A DNA stretch of 64,000 bases, taken from the NCBI GenBank assembly GCA_020634975.1, contig JACKAQ010000002.1, forward strand, positions 186,001 to 250,000, written 5' to 3'. Positions 1 to 7,417 of this stretch are shown piece by piece; the stretch's first letter is position 1; every line of letters begins with the position of its first letter. The translations under genes were made by a program, and so were the position numbers. The notes beneath the pieces are model-generated. The model made no database searches and was not told the DNA's origin. It saw only the letters and a program-made list of their open reading frames with translations. Source of the stretch: JACKAQ01 sp020634975 [NCBI: Calditrichia bacterium]. GTDB taxonomy: Bacteria > Calditrichota > Calditrichia > RBG-13-44-9.

Positions 1-48
1 AAGCCGTTCTGCGATGGCGCCCATTACGATGTCGAATTTGATCAGTAA
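1..48 (+). CDS. CDGSH iron-sulfur domain protein, C-terminal end (partial)
   Basis: The window opens inside a reading frame that ends with a TAA stop at 46-48. The 15 visible residues start KPFCDGAH, which matches the end of the CDGSH signature (C-x-C-x2-S-x3-P-x-C-D-G-x-H), with Ala in place of Ser. Proteins of this family bind a 2Fe-2S cluster through three Cys and one His and act in redox or iron handling. Only the last Cys and the His are visible; the rest of the gene lies before the window. The motif is short, so the call depends on it alone. Confidence 0.6.
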   Translation, partial: KPFCDGAHYDVEFDQ

Positions 49-92
49 CTCAATCATTTGTAAAAGAAGCCAAAACAATAGGGAAACACAGA

Positions 93-704
93 TTGCGTGT
101 CCCGTATAAATTTGATAGCTGGGAATCATTGTATCGGGAAAAACCGGAGCACCAGCTTGCCTGGCATTTTGAATCGCTCGATCCGGATATTTTGAAAGCG
201 CTTTCCGTATTTGAAATTGATCCGCGTGCCGCAACTCTGGATTTGGGTTGCGGCACCGGTATTCAGTCTATCGCGTTGGCGGAGCTTGGGTATCGCGTAA
301 CCGCAACGGATATTTCGCAAACTGCGGTAAACATTGCCGCTGATCGGGCTGCACAATCTGAAATCCCCGTCACTTTTTTGCAGGATGATATTCTCCTATC
401 CAATCTTCATTTTTCGTACGATCTGGTCATCGATCGCGGTGTGTTGCACTTGCTCGATTTTGATGAGTGGGAAACTTACCGGGATCAATTGATGCGCTGG
501 CTAAAACCGGGCAGCCATTTTTTCCTGAAAGTATTTGGTCCGGACGTGCCCGGCAAAGATGAGCCGCACCGGCTTTCACCAAAAACAGTAACCACGTTTT
601 TCGAAAAACATTTACAATTGCTAACCTGTTCTGAAACAATCTATTACGGCACTCGAAGCCCTTTGCCGCAAGCCTTTTTCTACGTCTTCAAAAAAGGTTT
701 GTGA
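93..704 (+). CDS. Class I SAM-dependent methyltransferase
   Basis: A 203-residue soluble protein. Residues about 48-60 read LDLGCGTGIQS, the glycine-rich SAM-binding motif I, and an acidic residue follows beta-2 in TATDIS. The length and the FGPDVPGKDEPHRL region suit the small thiopurine/tellurite-resistance-type methyltransferase group, but the methyl acceptor cannot be told. The start is a TTG at 93 with GGGA about nine bases upstream; no ATG gives a full Rossmann fold. It stands alone between the CDGSH gene and lspA on the same strand. Confidence 0.8.
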   Translation: MRVPYKFDSWESLYREKPEHQLAWHFESLDPDILKALSVFEIDPRAATLDLGCGTGIQSIALAELGYRVTATDISQTAVNIAADRAAQSEIPVTFLQDDILLSNLHFSYDLVIDRGVLHLLDFDEWETYRDQLMRWLKPGSHFFLKVFGPDVPGKDEPHRLSPKTVTTFFEKHLQLLTCSETIYYGTRSPLPQAFFYVFKKGL

Positions 705-826
705 TGCTTGCAAAAGGTTCTGGTTTATTGTAAGTTTTCCGATTGCTTTTGAGAAACTTTGTACCGGAATTCACAGTAGAATAACGTCTAAATAATATTG
801 AATTAAACAGCGGAATTTGTAACCGG

Positions 827-1429
827 ATGGAAAATAGAAAACGATTAATTTTTATCTTCATTGTGATTGTCAGTAGCATTTTTGTTGATCAGGTGAGCAA
901 ATATATCGTCTCACAGACCATCAAATTTTCTCCGCCAAAGGAATATTTGGGTGGCTTTTTTGTGCTCAAATATGCCGAAAACACCGGTGCGATGTTAGGT
1001 TTCGGTTCCGATTTGCCGGAAAGTGTCCGCTTTTGGTTTTTGACCGTTTTTGTCGGCGTGATGCTGATTGTGTTACTCTCATATTTAATTCTCAACCGGG
1101 ATTTTACAAAAGCACAATCGTTAGGTCTCGCGTTAATCGCCAGCGGTGGCATCAGTAATTTTGTTGATCGCGCAATCAACAATGGACGCGTTGTTGATTT
1201 TATGCACATGGATAGTGGGTACGGCTGGGTCAAAACAGGGATTTTTAATTTTGCTGATGTTTCAATAATGGTCGGTTTGGGGATTATGATACTTTGGGGA
1301 GATTGGCGGGAGAAGCACAGCGCTAAAGAGGAATCGGATATCGATAATGAACCAAATTTAATCGGTAAATCAGAAAGCGATAATCCGTATGAAATGCCCG
1401 AAGACAAGCTACCTCAAAAAGATAGCTAA
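827..1429 (+). CDS. lspA: Lipoprotein signal peptidase II (first copy)
   Basis: An aspartic membrane protease of the inner membrane that cuts the signal peptide of prolipoproteins before the lipidated Cys. The 200-residue protein has the family landmarks: FVDQVSK in the first helix, AENTGA at about 50-55, NFVDR at 111-115, VVDF with Asp124, and FNFAD with Asp144. Asp124 and Asp144 align with the catalytic pair of E. coli LspA (Asp124 and Asp143). Four hydrophobic segments are visible. About 40 charged residues trail the last helix, longer than usual. A second lspA lies at 5727-6275. This copy is monocistronic and ends four bases before the convergent MBL-fold gene. Confidence 0.93.
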   Translation: MENRKRLIFIFIVIVSSIFVDQVSKYIVSQTIKFSPPKEYLGGFFVLKYAENTGAMLGFGSDLPESVRFWFLTVFVGVMLIVLLSYLILNRDFTKAQSLGLALIASGGISNFVDRAINNGRVVDFMHMDSGYGWVKTGIFNFADVSIMVGLGIMILWGDWREKHSAKEESDIDNEPNLIGKSESDNPYEMPEDKLPQKDS

Positions 1430-1433
1430 GTGC

Positions 1434-2336
1434 TTATAAAACAATAACATCACCTTCCTGTGCCGCTTTGCATGGAATATCATATTGGTGTTTCAGTAAA
1501 CGACGGCGACTTAACTCCACCATCAAATCAACCGCAGTATCATCGTGATCCGGATCGTGGTGAAACAGAATTAGCTGTTTCACGCGCCCACGAACAGCAA
1601 TATCCACAGTATATGTATACGGCGAATGTCCCCAGGAAACGCGATCTTCATATTCTTCGGGAAAATATTGTGTATCGTGTATCAGGACATCAGCTTCGCT
1701 GATAAAATTGATCAGGTCAATTTCTTCCTTATTATCCATGAAATTTTCGAACCGATTCTCCAAATCGCTGCCCGTTTTGGATTTATATTTCGGTTGGGGA
1801 AATGGCTCATTATCGCTGATATAAACAATCGATTTACCTTGGTAATCGAAACGATAACCTAATGTATATCCGGGATGATTTAAAAATTTTGTTTGAATAT
1901 CTACACCTTCAACCCGCAACGATTGCTCAGAAATAGTAACAAAATTCACAGTAGCGGACATATCTTCAATTGCAACCGGGAAATAGATGGGGTCCATCTG
2001 CATTTCGATGATTCGATCCAATTCCACATTGGGTTCGTCACAGCCATAAATGGTAAACTTGTTACCTTTTTTGAATGCAGCCTTAAAAAATGGCAAACCC
2101 TGAATATGATCCCAATGAAAATGGCTCAGAAAAATATACGCTACAACCGGTTTTTTCTGTGAAAGTAATTCTTTTCCGAGTTCGCGAATACCCGAGCCGG
2201 CATCAATAATAAAACGGGGTTTTCCTGAATATTGGATTTCAACACAAGAGGTGTTACCACCATAGCGGATAGTATGGGGACCGGGAGTGGGAATTGACCC
2301 CCGGACACCCCAAAACTTAATTTTGATAGGATCCAT
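1434..2336 (-). CDS. Metallo-beta-lactamase-fold hydrolase
   Basis: A 300-residue MBL-fold protein. The family signature HxHxDH is intact at His72, His74, Asp76, His77 in SHFHWDHIQG, and later His residues in FLNHPGYTLGY and LIHDTQYF complete a likely two-metal site. The N-terminal FWGVRGSIPTPGP block is typical of the Lactamase_B_2 branch that includes PhnP-like and cyclic nucleotide phosphodiesterases. The substrate is unknown. The ATG lies inside the 3' end of the upstream response regulator (20-base overlap), so the two are probably co-translated. That pairing suggests a role linked to signalling, which is inference. Confidence 0.8.
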   Translation of the reverse strand: MDPIKIKFWGVRGSIPTPGPHTIRYGGNTSCVEIQYSGKPRFIIDAGSGIRELGKELLSQKKPVVAYIFLSHFHWDHIQGLPFFKAAFKKGNKFTIYGCDEPNVELDRIIEMQMDPIYFPVAIEDMSATVNFVTISEQSLRVEGVDIQTKFLNHPGYTLGYRFDYQGKSIVYISDNEPFPQPKYKSKTGSDLENRFENFMDNKEEIDLINFISEADVLIHDTQYFPEEYEDRVSWGHSPYTYTVDIAVRGRVKQLILFHHDPDHDDTAVDLMVELSRRRLLKHQYDIPCKAAQEGDVIVL

Positions 2337-2760
2337 TTTGAACGGGATGAATCAGTTCCTTTATTTTTGAGATCAAAACGTTTGCGCGGGTGGGTTTGGT
2401 GAAAAAAGCATCGGCACCCATCTCGAGCGCTTTCCGGCGATCGGAATCATAAATTTTACCGGAGTAAATGATGATTCGCGTATCTTCCGTTCCGTTCGTA
2501 CTTTTTATTTCTTTGCATAACCGCAATCCATCCAGCTTTGGCATCATTAAATCGAGAATTACCACCCGGGGTTTGTTGGTGCTGATAAACTGGAGTGCCT
2601 CGGAACTATTTGTTACATAATTCGCCGAAAAACCATATTCTTCGACCAGCATCTTGGTTAAATAGGCTTGTTCCAGATTATCCTCAACAATAATTACATC
2701 ATATGGAGTGTTTTTTCCACTCATCACTTCCAGTGGCATACTGGTGACTTCCGTGTTCAT
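2317..2760 (-). CDS. Single-domain response regulator (CheY-like receiver)
   Basis: A receiver domain of about 147 residues with no output domain. The acidic pocket is Glu26-Asp27 in IIVEDN, the phospho-acceptor is Asp70 in VVILDLMMPKLDG, and the conserved Lys is in FFTKP. I chose the ATG at 2760 because AGGAG lies eight bases ahead of it; the ATG at 2766 would leave only two bases of spacing. The downstream MBL-fold gene overlaps its end by 20 bases. No histidine kinase is nearby, so phosphoryl input is from elsewhere. Confidence 0.88.
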   Translation of the reverse strand: MNTEVTSMPLEVMSGKNTPYDVIIVEDNLEQAYLTKMLVEEYGFSANYVTNSSEALQFISTNKPRVVILDLMMPKLDGLRLCKEIKSTNGTEDTRIIIYSGKIYDSDRRKALEMGADAFFTKPTRANVLISKIKELIHPVQNGSYQN

Positions 2761-3066
2761 AAGCATTGCTCCTTCCTGCTCATATTTACAGCCGCTAATC
2801 GCCCAATTAAATAAATATTTTCCCTAACCGTAATAAATGTTTGAATTGACTCAACAGTTCCCTGTTGCGATGATGGATGGTAAATGAAATTAAACCAATC
2901 TGGTGAAAAAACCCCGAAATTTCCAAAGACCATGCCCCACAACCGCTTCCCCTGTTTGAGTTGCTTGTGGAAAAATATTGACAAACTTGTAGTCATCCGT
3001 TGACTGAAGTCACAACAAATTTTATGGAAAACTTTTAAGAAAAGATTAAATAAAGGTAGGATTTGT
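2761..3066. other. Intergenic gap, nothing recognised
   Basis: About 300 bases between the MauE-like gene and the response regulator, both on the minus strand. It holds the ribosome binding site of the regulator (AGGAG) at its edge. A minus-strand open frame crosses it but has low-complexity Phe/Leu/Cys-rich composition and overlaps the MauE gene in another frame, so I do not call it. No clear promoter, terminator or RNA fold could be seen by eye. Confidence 0.4.
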
Positions 3067-3510
3067 TTATTTATTCCGATTTTTGCAGGATATATACAAA
3101 AGCACGCTAAATAACAACAAAAGCGTATTTGAGGCAACTTTTGTAAGAGTAACCGGAGAACTTTCATCACCAAAACAACCACAGTTAATATCAAGATTTC
3201 GAGCATATGCGCTGCTCACAGATAAAAGAAAAACAGCCATCATACAAATATTCAACAGAGTAGCTGCATTCATCCAAATATTTGCAATCAGAAGCACTCC
3301 GGTAATCAATTCAAGATATGGCAGCCATATTGCAATCCAACGGGAAATTGTTGCTCCTGTAAGTTGATAATTCTCGACAGCAACGGCAAAATCTATAGGA
3401 AAAAGTATTTTATCGATAGCTGCATAAATCAACATCGCCCCAAAAAACAATCGTAATAACACGAGTGTTTTGGGATGAAAAGCGATTGAATTTATTGACT
3501 TTATGCCCAT
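3067..3510 (-). CDS. MauE/DoxX-like membrane protein
   Basis: A 147-residue integral membrane protein with four hydrophobic segments. Typical MauE/DoxX features are LRLFFGAMLIYAAIDKIL near the N-terminus, the YLELITG turn, and a periplasmic or cytoplasmic CGCFG motif near residue 113. MauE-type proteins are linked to quinone or disulfide redox chemistry, often in maturation of other proteins. It follows the rhodanese gene by 15 bases and is the last gene of the unit. The neighbouring rhodanese and DUF1573 genes also carry Cys motifs, so a sulfur or disulfide role is a reasonable inference. Confidence 0.75.
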   Translation of the reverse strand: MGIKSINSIAFHPKTLVLLRLFFGAMLIYAAIDKILFPIDFAVAVENYQLTGATISRWIAIWLPYLELITGVLLIANIWMNAATLLNICMMAVFLLSVSSAYARNLDINCGCFGDESSPVTLTKVASNTLLLLFSVLLYISCKNRNK

Positions 3511-3525
3511 TTCTGTCTACCCTGA

Positions 3526-3975
3526 TTACGGTTCAATTGGCAAACCCATTTCCAGCCACCCGGAAAATCCGTCGTATAACACTTTTGTTTTTCGAAAACC
3601 ATTTTTTTGAAGCAAACCGGCAAATGTTTTTGCTTCATAACAATCCGGATCAAAACAATAAATGATATAGGTCATCTCGTTGTCAAGTTGGCTGATGATT
3701 TCTGGTGACCGGATAAATTGTTGCCACGGCATTGATATTGCGCCGGGAAGATGATCAATCTCAAAAGCATCCGTTTCACGAACATCGATTGCTATGGCTT
3801 GCCCGTCAATTATTAACGAAAAAGCATCTGGCAAGTTAATAAATTCCACTGAATTGGTTGTGTGCGAAAAGTCTGGTGAGAGCAATGCCCATCGAATGCC
3901 ATTCGCGTGAAATTGATTAATAATCAATCCTCCCATTAACGTTGCTATTAGTAATATGAGCACTCTAAAAATCAT
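3526..3975 (-). CDS. Membrane-anchored rhodanese-like domain protein
   Basis: A 149-residue protein with one N-terminal hydrophobic segment (residues 3-20, signal anchor) and then a single rhodanese domain. The domain shows IAIDVRETDAFEIDHLPGAISMPW, the CH2A-like block, and an active-site loop YCFDPDCYEAK with Cys at the position of the persulfide-carrying residue and a second Cys five positions on. Rhodaneses move sulfane sulfur between donors and acceptors; here the domain is predicted outside the cytoplasm. It follows a terminator hairpin after the DUF1573 gene, so it may have its own promoter or be expressed by readthrough. Confidence 0.82.
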   Translation of the reverse strand: MIFRVLILLIATLMGGLIINQFHANGIRWALLSPDFSHTTNSVEFINLPDAFSLIIDGQAIAIDVRETDAFEIDHLPGAISMPWQQFIRSPEIISQLDNEMTYIIYCFDPDCYEAKTFAGLLQKNGFRKTKVLYDGFSGWLEMGLPIEP

Positions 3976-3984
3976 GAATCAACC

Positions 3985-4016
3985 TATAAAATAAACCCCG
4001 GTTTTATTGACCGGGG
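3985..4016 (-). terminator. Rho-independent terminator after the DUF1573 gene
   Basis: Seven-base-pair stem CCCCGGT/ACCGGGG (3996-4002 with 4010-4016), seven-base loop, followed on the minus strand by TTTATTTTAT. It lies 33 bases after the stop of the DUF1573 gene and before the rhodanese gene. Confidence 0.7.
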
Positions 4017-4048
4017 CTTAGTAAAACTATTTTTTTTATTTGGAATAA

Positions 4049-4750
4049 TTATTCACTGTGCGAAGCATCGTGTTCTAAAATGTTAATAAAAACCGGTAAG
4101 CTTTTGCTTTGAAATTTCTTGTTGTTGGTTTCGATTGAAATATTTGAATTCATACGACCGGTTTTGCTGGGAACTAAATCGACCCGTACCAGATGAGACT
4201 TTCCTGCAGGAATGACAACGTTCGACGGTGTAATTTTAACAATATCGATATCTGCGGCTATTTTTGTAACGTTCAATTCGGTCTGTGAAGAATTTTCTAT
4301 TTCGAAAAATTCTGTGTAAACCGTATCCGGATTTAGTGTCACTTTTTGAAAATTGATAAAACGCGGGTTGATCGAAACATCAGTAGTGACGTTGGCTTCA
4401 ACAAATAGCACTTCGGATTTTGGATCTTCATCCTTAAAAACCAGACGAATGGATTTACGGATAACACCTGAAAAACGTTCTGTTTCAATGGTGTAGGGAA
4501 TATGTGCGGTTTCGCCGGGTTCGAAAATCTTTTTCTCCGGTTTAACCGCGGTGCACCCACAGCTGGTTCGGACGTCAACCAACTCAACCATTTTGCCGGT
4601 GTTATTGACAAATTCTATCTGGCCACTAATGACATCGCCTTGGCTTATTTTTCCGTGATCGATCACTTTTTCATGCTTAAAATCAATTTGAGCAAATGCA
4701 GCAGTTGAAAAAATTGTGCATCCGACAATAAACAACAGTATGTTTTTCAT
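4049..4750 (-). CDS. DUF1573 domain secreted protein
   Basis: A 233-residue exported protein with a clear signal peptide (residues 1-20, cut after AFA). Two immunoglobulin-like ASPM/SPD-2/Hydin-type repeats follow. The first carries the DUF1573 hallmark SCGCT (Cys64, Cys66) preceded by GKISQGDVISGQIEF. DUF1573 proteins are widespread in the Bacteroidota and relatives, and their function is not established. The start ATG overlaps the rluD stop by four bases, so the two are translationally coupled. A terminator follows. Confidence 0.88.
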   Translation of the reverse strand: MKNILLFIVGCTIFSTAAFAQIDFKHEKVIDHGKISQGDVISGQIEFVNNTGKMVELVDVRTSCGCTAVKPEKKIFEPGETAHIPYTIETERFSGVIRKSIRLVFKDEDPKSEVLFVEANVTTDVSINPRFINFQKVTLNPDTVYTEFFEIENSSQTELNVTKIAADIDIVKITPSNVVIPAGKSHLVRVDLVPSKTGRMNSNISIETNNKKFQSKSLPVFINILEHDASHSE

Positions 4751-5730
4751 GACGAATTCCTCTCGATATTCCGGGATAAATCTAAAATGTTTTGAAAATC
4801 TTCTGGCAAATCAGCCGTGAAGCTTATTTTTTCTTTAGAAATTGGATGTTCAAATGTGAGCCGAAACGCGTGTAACGCTTGCCGGTCAATCAATTTCAGC
4901 AAATATAGTGCTTTTTGTTTGTAAGATAAAGTTGAAACTCTATTTATTTGTTTCATTCTACCGGCGTATTCCGGGTCACCAAAAACAGGGTGGTGAATAT
5001 GGTTGAAATGCGTGCGAATCTGATGGGTGCGCCCTGTTTTCAGCCTCACCCTGACGAGCGATAAAAAGGCATGTTCTTCTTCAACTTCAAAAATGGTGAT
5101 GGCGGATTTCCCATTTTCAGCAACAACAAATTTTTTGCGATCAGATTTACTGCGATTCAACAATGTTTCAATTTTCCCGCTCATCTCTGGCAAATGTCCC
5201 CAAACCAGTGCTTTGTATTCACGTTGGGCGGTTTTCTCAGCGAATTGTTTTTGCAAATGGATATGTGCCCGATCATTTTTTGCAACAACCAGCAGTCCGG
5301 TTGTGTTTTTATCCAACCGGTGAACTATTCCGGGACGTTGCCTGCCACCCACACCGGATAAATCGCTACAATGATACAAAAGTGCATTCACCAAAGTTCC
5401 CGAATGAACACCGGCCCCCGGATGTACAACCAATCCCGCCGGTTTGTTGATCACCAACAGGTATTCATCTTCAAACACGATACTCAACGGAATATTTTCC
5501 GGTTGAATGGAGGTCGGTGAAGGGGAGGGGATAACGATATAAATTTCATCGTTTTCGATCAACATATGCGATGGTTTTACGACTTCGCCATTTACTAAAA
5601 TTTGCCCGCTTTTGATTAATTTTTGATAATATGAACGGGAGTGATCGCTGAATCGATTGGATAAAAAAATATCCAGCCGTTGATTGCTTAAATCACTATT
5701 TATTTTGAGTTTATGTTCCATTTGTATCAT
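4747..5730 (-). CDS. rluD: 23S rRNA pseudouridine synthase, RluD family
   Basis: A 327-residue RluA/RluD-type enzyme that isomerises uridines in rRNA. Residues about 16-75 form an S4 RNA-binding domain. The catalytic motif HRLDKNTTG contains Asp140, and INKPAGLVVHPGAG and GRTHQIRTHF are the usual flanking motifs. E. coli RluD (positions 1911/1915/1917 of 23S) is the closest named type, but RluC or YlyB assignments cannot be excluded. ATG overlaps the lspA stop (ATGA); an internal ATG three codons later is also possible. No strong ribosome binding site is seen, which fits coupled translation. Confidence 0.9.
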   Translation of the reverse strand: MIQMEHKLKINSDLSNQRLDIFLSNRFSDHSRSYYQKLIKSGQILVNGEVVKPSHMLIENDEIYIVIPSPSPTSIQPENIPLSIVFEDEYLLVINKPAGLVVHPGAGVHSGTLVNALLYHCSDLSGVGGRQRPGIVHRLDKNTTGLLVVAKNDRAHIHLQKQFAEKTAQREYKALVWGHLPEMSGKIETLLNRSKSDRKKFVVAENGKSAITIFEVEEEHAFLSLVRVRLKTGRTHQIRTHFNHIHHPVFGDPEYAGRMKQINRVSTLSYKQKALYLLKLIDRQALHAFRLTFEHPISKEKISFTADLPEDFQNILDLSRNIERNSS

Positions 5731-6275
5731 TTTGTTGCAATTGCAGATATGTGTGTTTTCGAGAGTACGGTTGTGATGACCAGAACCATGCCGATGGTGA
5801 CGGAAATATCTGCAATATTGAAAACCGGCAACCGGTAAATTGAAACATCATGAAATTGCCAAAGTAGCAGATTTATCGAATCAAAATGAATATCAAAAAA
5901 ATTGATATCAATAAAATCAACAACATTACCGCGATACAGTCTGTCAAAAAGATTACCGGCTGCTCCGCCTAAAATGGTTGCTGCAGCCACTCGTAACCTC
6001 TGGTGATCTCGAATATTTAATAGCACATAAAATATCATAATGGCAATTATCATTGAAATTATGTTAAGCAATGCCGTGTTTTGAATATTGAATCCAAAAG
6101 CTATTCCGGAGTTTTCCACATACGTAAAACGCAAAAACTCGCCGAGAACAGTTACGCTGGAGAGCGGTTTTAGGAAGGCAACTGCAAGAAATTTGGTGGA
6201 TTGGTCTATTAAAAAAATTGCGACAATAACGGATATTGTCGCAATAAAATGGGGCTTTTCGGGCATGGTGGCCAT
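5727..6275 (-). CDS. lspA: Lipoprotein signal peptidase II (second copy)
   Basis: A 182-residue signal peptidase II with LIDQSTK, VENSGIAFG, NLFDR (108-112), VVDF (Asp120) and FNIAD (Asp156). The two last Asp residues form the catalytic pair. It has four hydrophobic helices and lacks the charged tail of the copy at 827. Its setting (ileS-dksA-lspA-rluD) is the classical lspA locus, so this is likely the ancestral copy. It starts four bases after the dksA stop and overlaps rluD by four bases. Confidence 0.94.
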   Translation of the reverse strand: MATMPEKPHFIATISVIVAIFLIDQSTKFLAVAFLKPLSSVTVLGEFLRFTYVENSGIAFGFNIQNTALLNIISMIIAIMIFYVLLNIRDHQRLRVAAATILGGAAGNLFDRLYRGNVVDFIDINFFDIHFDSINLLLWQFHDVSIYRLPVFNIADISVTIGMVLVITTVLSKTHISAIATK

Positions 6276-6279
6276 CGAT

Positions 6280-6657
6280 TTAGTTTTTTGTACGCGATTC
6301 CTTGTTTTTGCAGGGAACGCAAATTCGGGTGGTCGGTACTATTTCCAGTCTTTTCGCTTCAATTTCTTCGCCGCAGACCCGGCAAATGCCGTATTCGTTT
6401 AAATCAATTCGCAGCAGTGCTTGTTGAATTTGCTGGAGATATTTTTCCTCGCGTGATAAAAAAAGGAAAGCTTTTTCACGTTCCATAGCGTCCGTACCCT
6501 GGTCCGCCATGTGTAATCCGTATCCTGAATGATCGCCATTGCTTTCCCGGTAATTGGATTCCATCGCAACTTCCCGCAACCGTTCAATTCGGTCAAGGAC
6601 TTCTACGCGCTTTTCCATAAGCAAATTTTTGAAGTGTAGTGTGGTTTTGTCATCCAT
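6280..6657 (-). CDS. dksA: DksA/TraR family protein with intact zinc finger
   Basis: A 125-residue protein. A coiled coil (residues 5-85) carries MADQGTDAMERE, in which Asp52 and Asp56 match the DxxDxA tip that enters the RNA polymerase secondary channel. A four-Cys zinc finger follows (Cys92, Cys95, Cys113, Cys116). Family members modulate transcription initiation together with ppGpp. It sits directly upstream of lspA, as the TraR-like gene ylyA does in Bacillus. Named with caution because many paralogues exist. Confidence 0.82.
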   Translation of the reverse strand: MDDKTTLHFKNLLMEKRVEVLDRIERLREVAMESNYRESNGDHSGYGLHMADQGTDAMEREKAFLFLSREEKYLQQIQQALLRIDLNEYGICRVCGEEIEAKRLEIVPTTRICVPCKNKESRTKN

Positions 6658-6717
6658 GTTGATCTCCTTAGTTGACTAATTAACTTCCAAATCATCCTGA
6701 TTTTTGATACGGGAGAA

Positions 6718-7161
6718 TTACATTCCTTTTTTCTTTTGCTCAATTTTTGCTTCAACCGTTGTTTCTGTGTGTGGAACCGCATCGAGGCGTTCTTTTGGAA
6801 TCGGTTTGCCGGTAATTTTGCAAATTCCGTATGTTTTCAGGTCGATGCGTTTTAACGCACGGTCCAGATAGCCAATATATTTTTGCTGGCGAGAGATCAT
6901 CAGATACAGCATTTCCCGTTCCATTGCATCCGTGCCGGAATCTGCCATATGATATGTGTACCCTTCGGTTTGTTCCTGGGCATCTTTTAGCCTGCTATTC
7001 ATATCTTCAATTTCTTCCAGCGCTTGGGTCCGCTTTTTTAAAATTAATTGGCGAAAGTGTTCCAGTTCTTCATCAGTCAAATACGTGCGAGGCGGAGAAG
7101 CCGGTTTGTCCCCACTATCCAACTCCCCGTTTAGGCCCGCGTTTTTTGATGTTTCACTCAT
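6718..7161 (-). CDS. DksA/TraR-like protein lacking the zinc-finger cysteines
   Basis: A 147-residue paralogue of the next gene, with about 30 extra N-terminal residues. The coiled coil and the tip motif MADSGTDAMERE (Asp74, Asp78) are kept. The C-terminal finger is not: only Cys114 remains, the second Cys is Thr117 (ICKITGKPIPKERL), and the downstream CxxC is absent. From memory, this C-x-x-T-G-K form is common in Bacteroidota and resembles the zinc-independent DksA2 idea in Pseudomonas. It sits 60 bases upstream of dksA on the same strand. A role in a low-zinc state is inference only. Confidence 0.8.
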   Translation of the reverse strand: MSETSKNAGLNGELDSGDKPASPPRTYLTDEELEHFRQLILKKRTQALEEIEDMNSRLKDAQEQTEGYTYHMADSGTDAMEREMLYLMISRQQKYIGYLDRALKRIDLKTYGICKITGKPIPKERLDAVPHTETTVEAKIEQKKKGM

Positions 7162-7417
7162 GATATCATCCTACGTTTTGCGTCTGGTTCTAAAACTACC
7201 AATTGCAGTTATTCTTCATTACATTTTTGCACTTCTGAAATTATCCCTCATTGAACACTCAGAAATGTTTATTATTTAGCGTTCTTTTGGTTACGTATCT
7301 TTAATGAAAACTGATATTTTTTTTACGTTTACACCTCCTTTCTGTCTTTTAAGGTGCAATATTACAAAAAAAAACCACAAAATGCAAAGAAAGTTGGTGC
7401 CGCGAATATTTATTCAG

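Noticed and set aside
889-1407. 172-codon minus-strand open frame over lspA
   Set aside because: Complement of a gene with all lspA motifs; not a separate gene.
2757-3206. Minus-strand open frame across the gap before the response regulator
   Set aside because: Overlaps the MauE-like gene in another frame and has low-complexity composition; no family resemblance.
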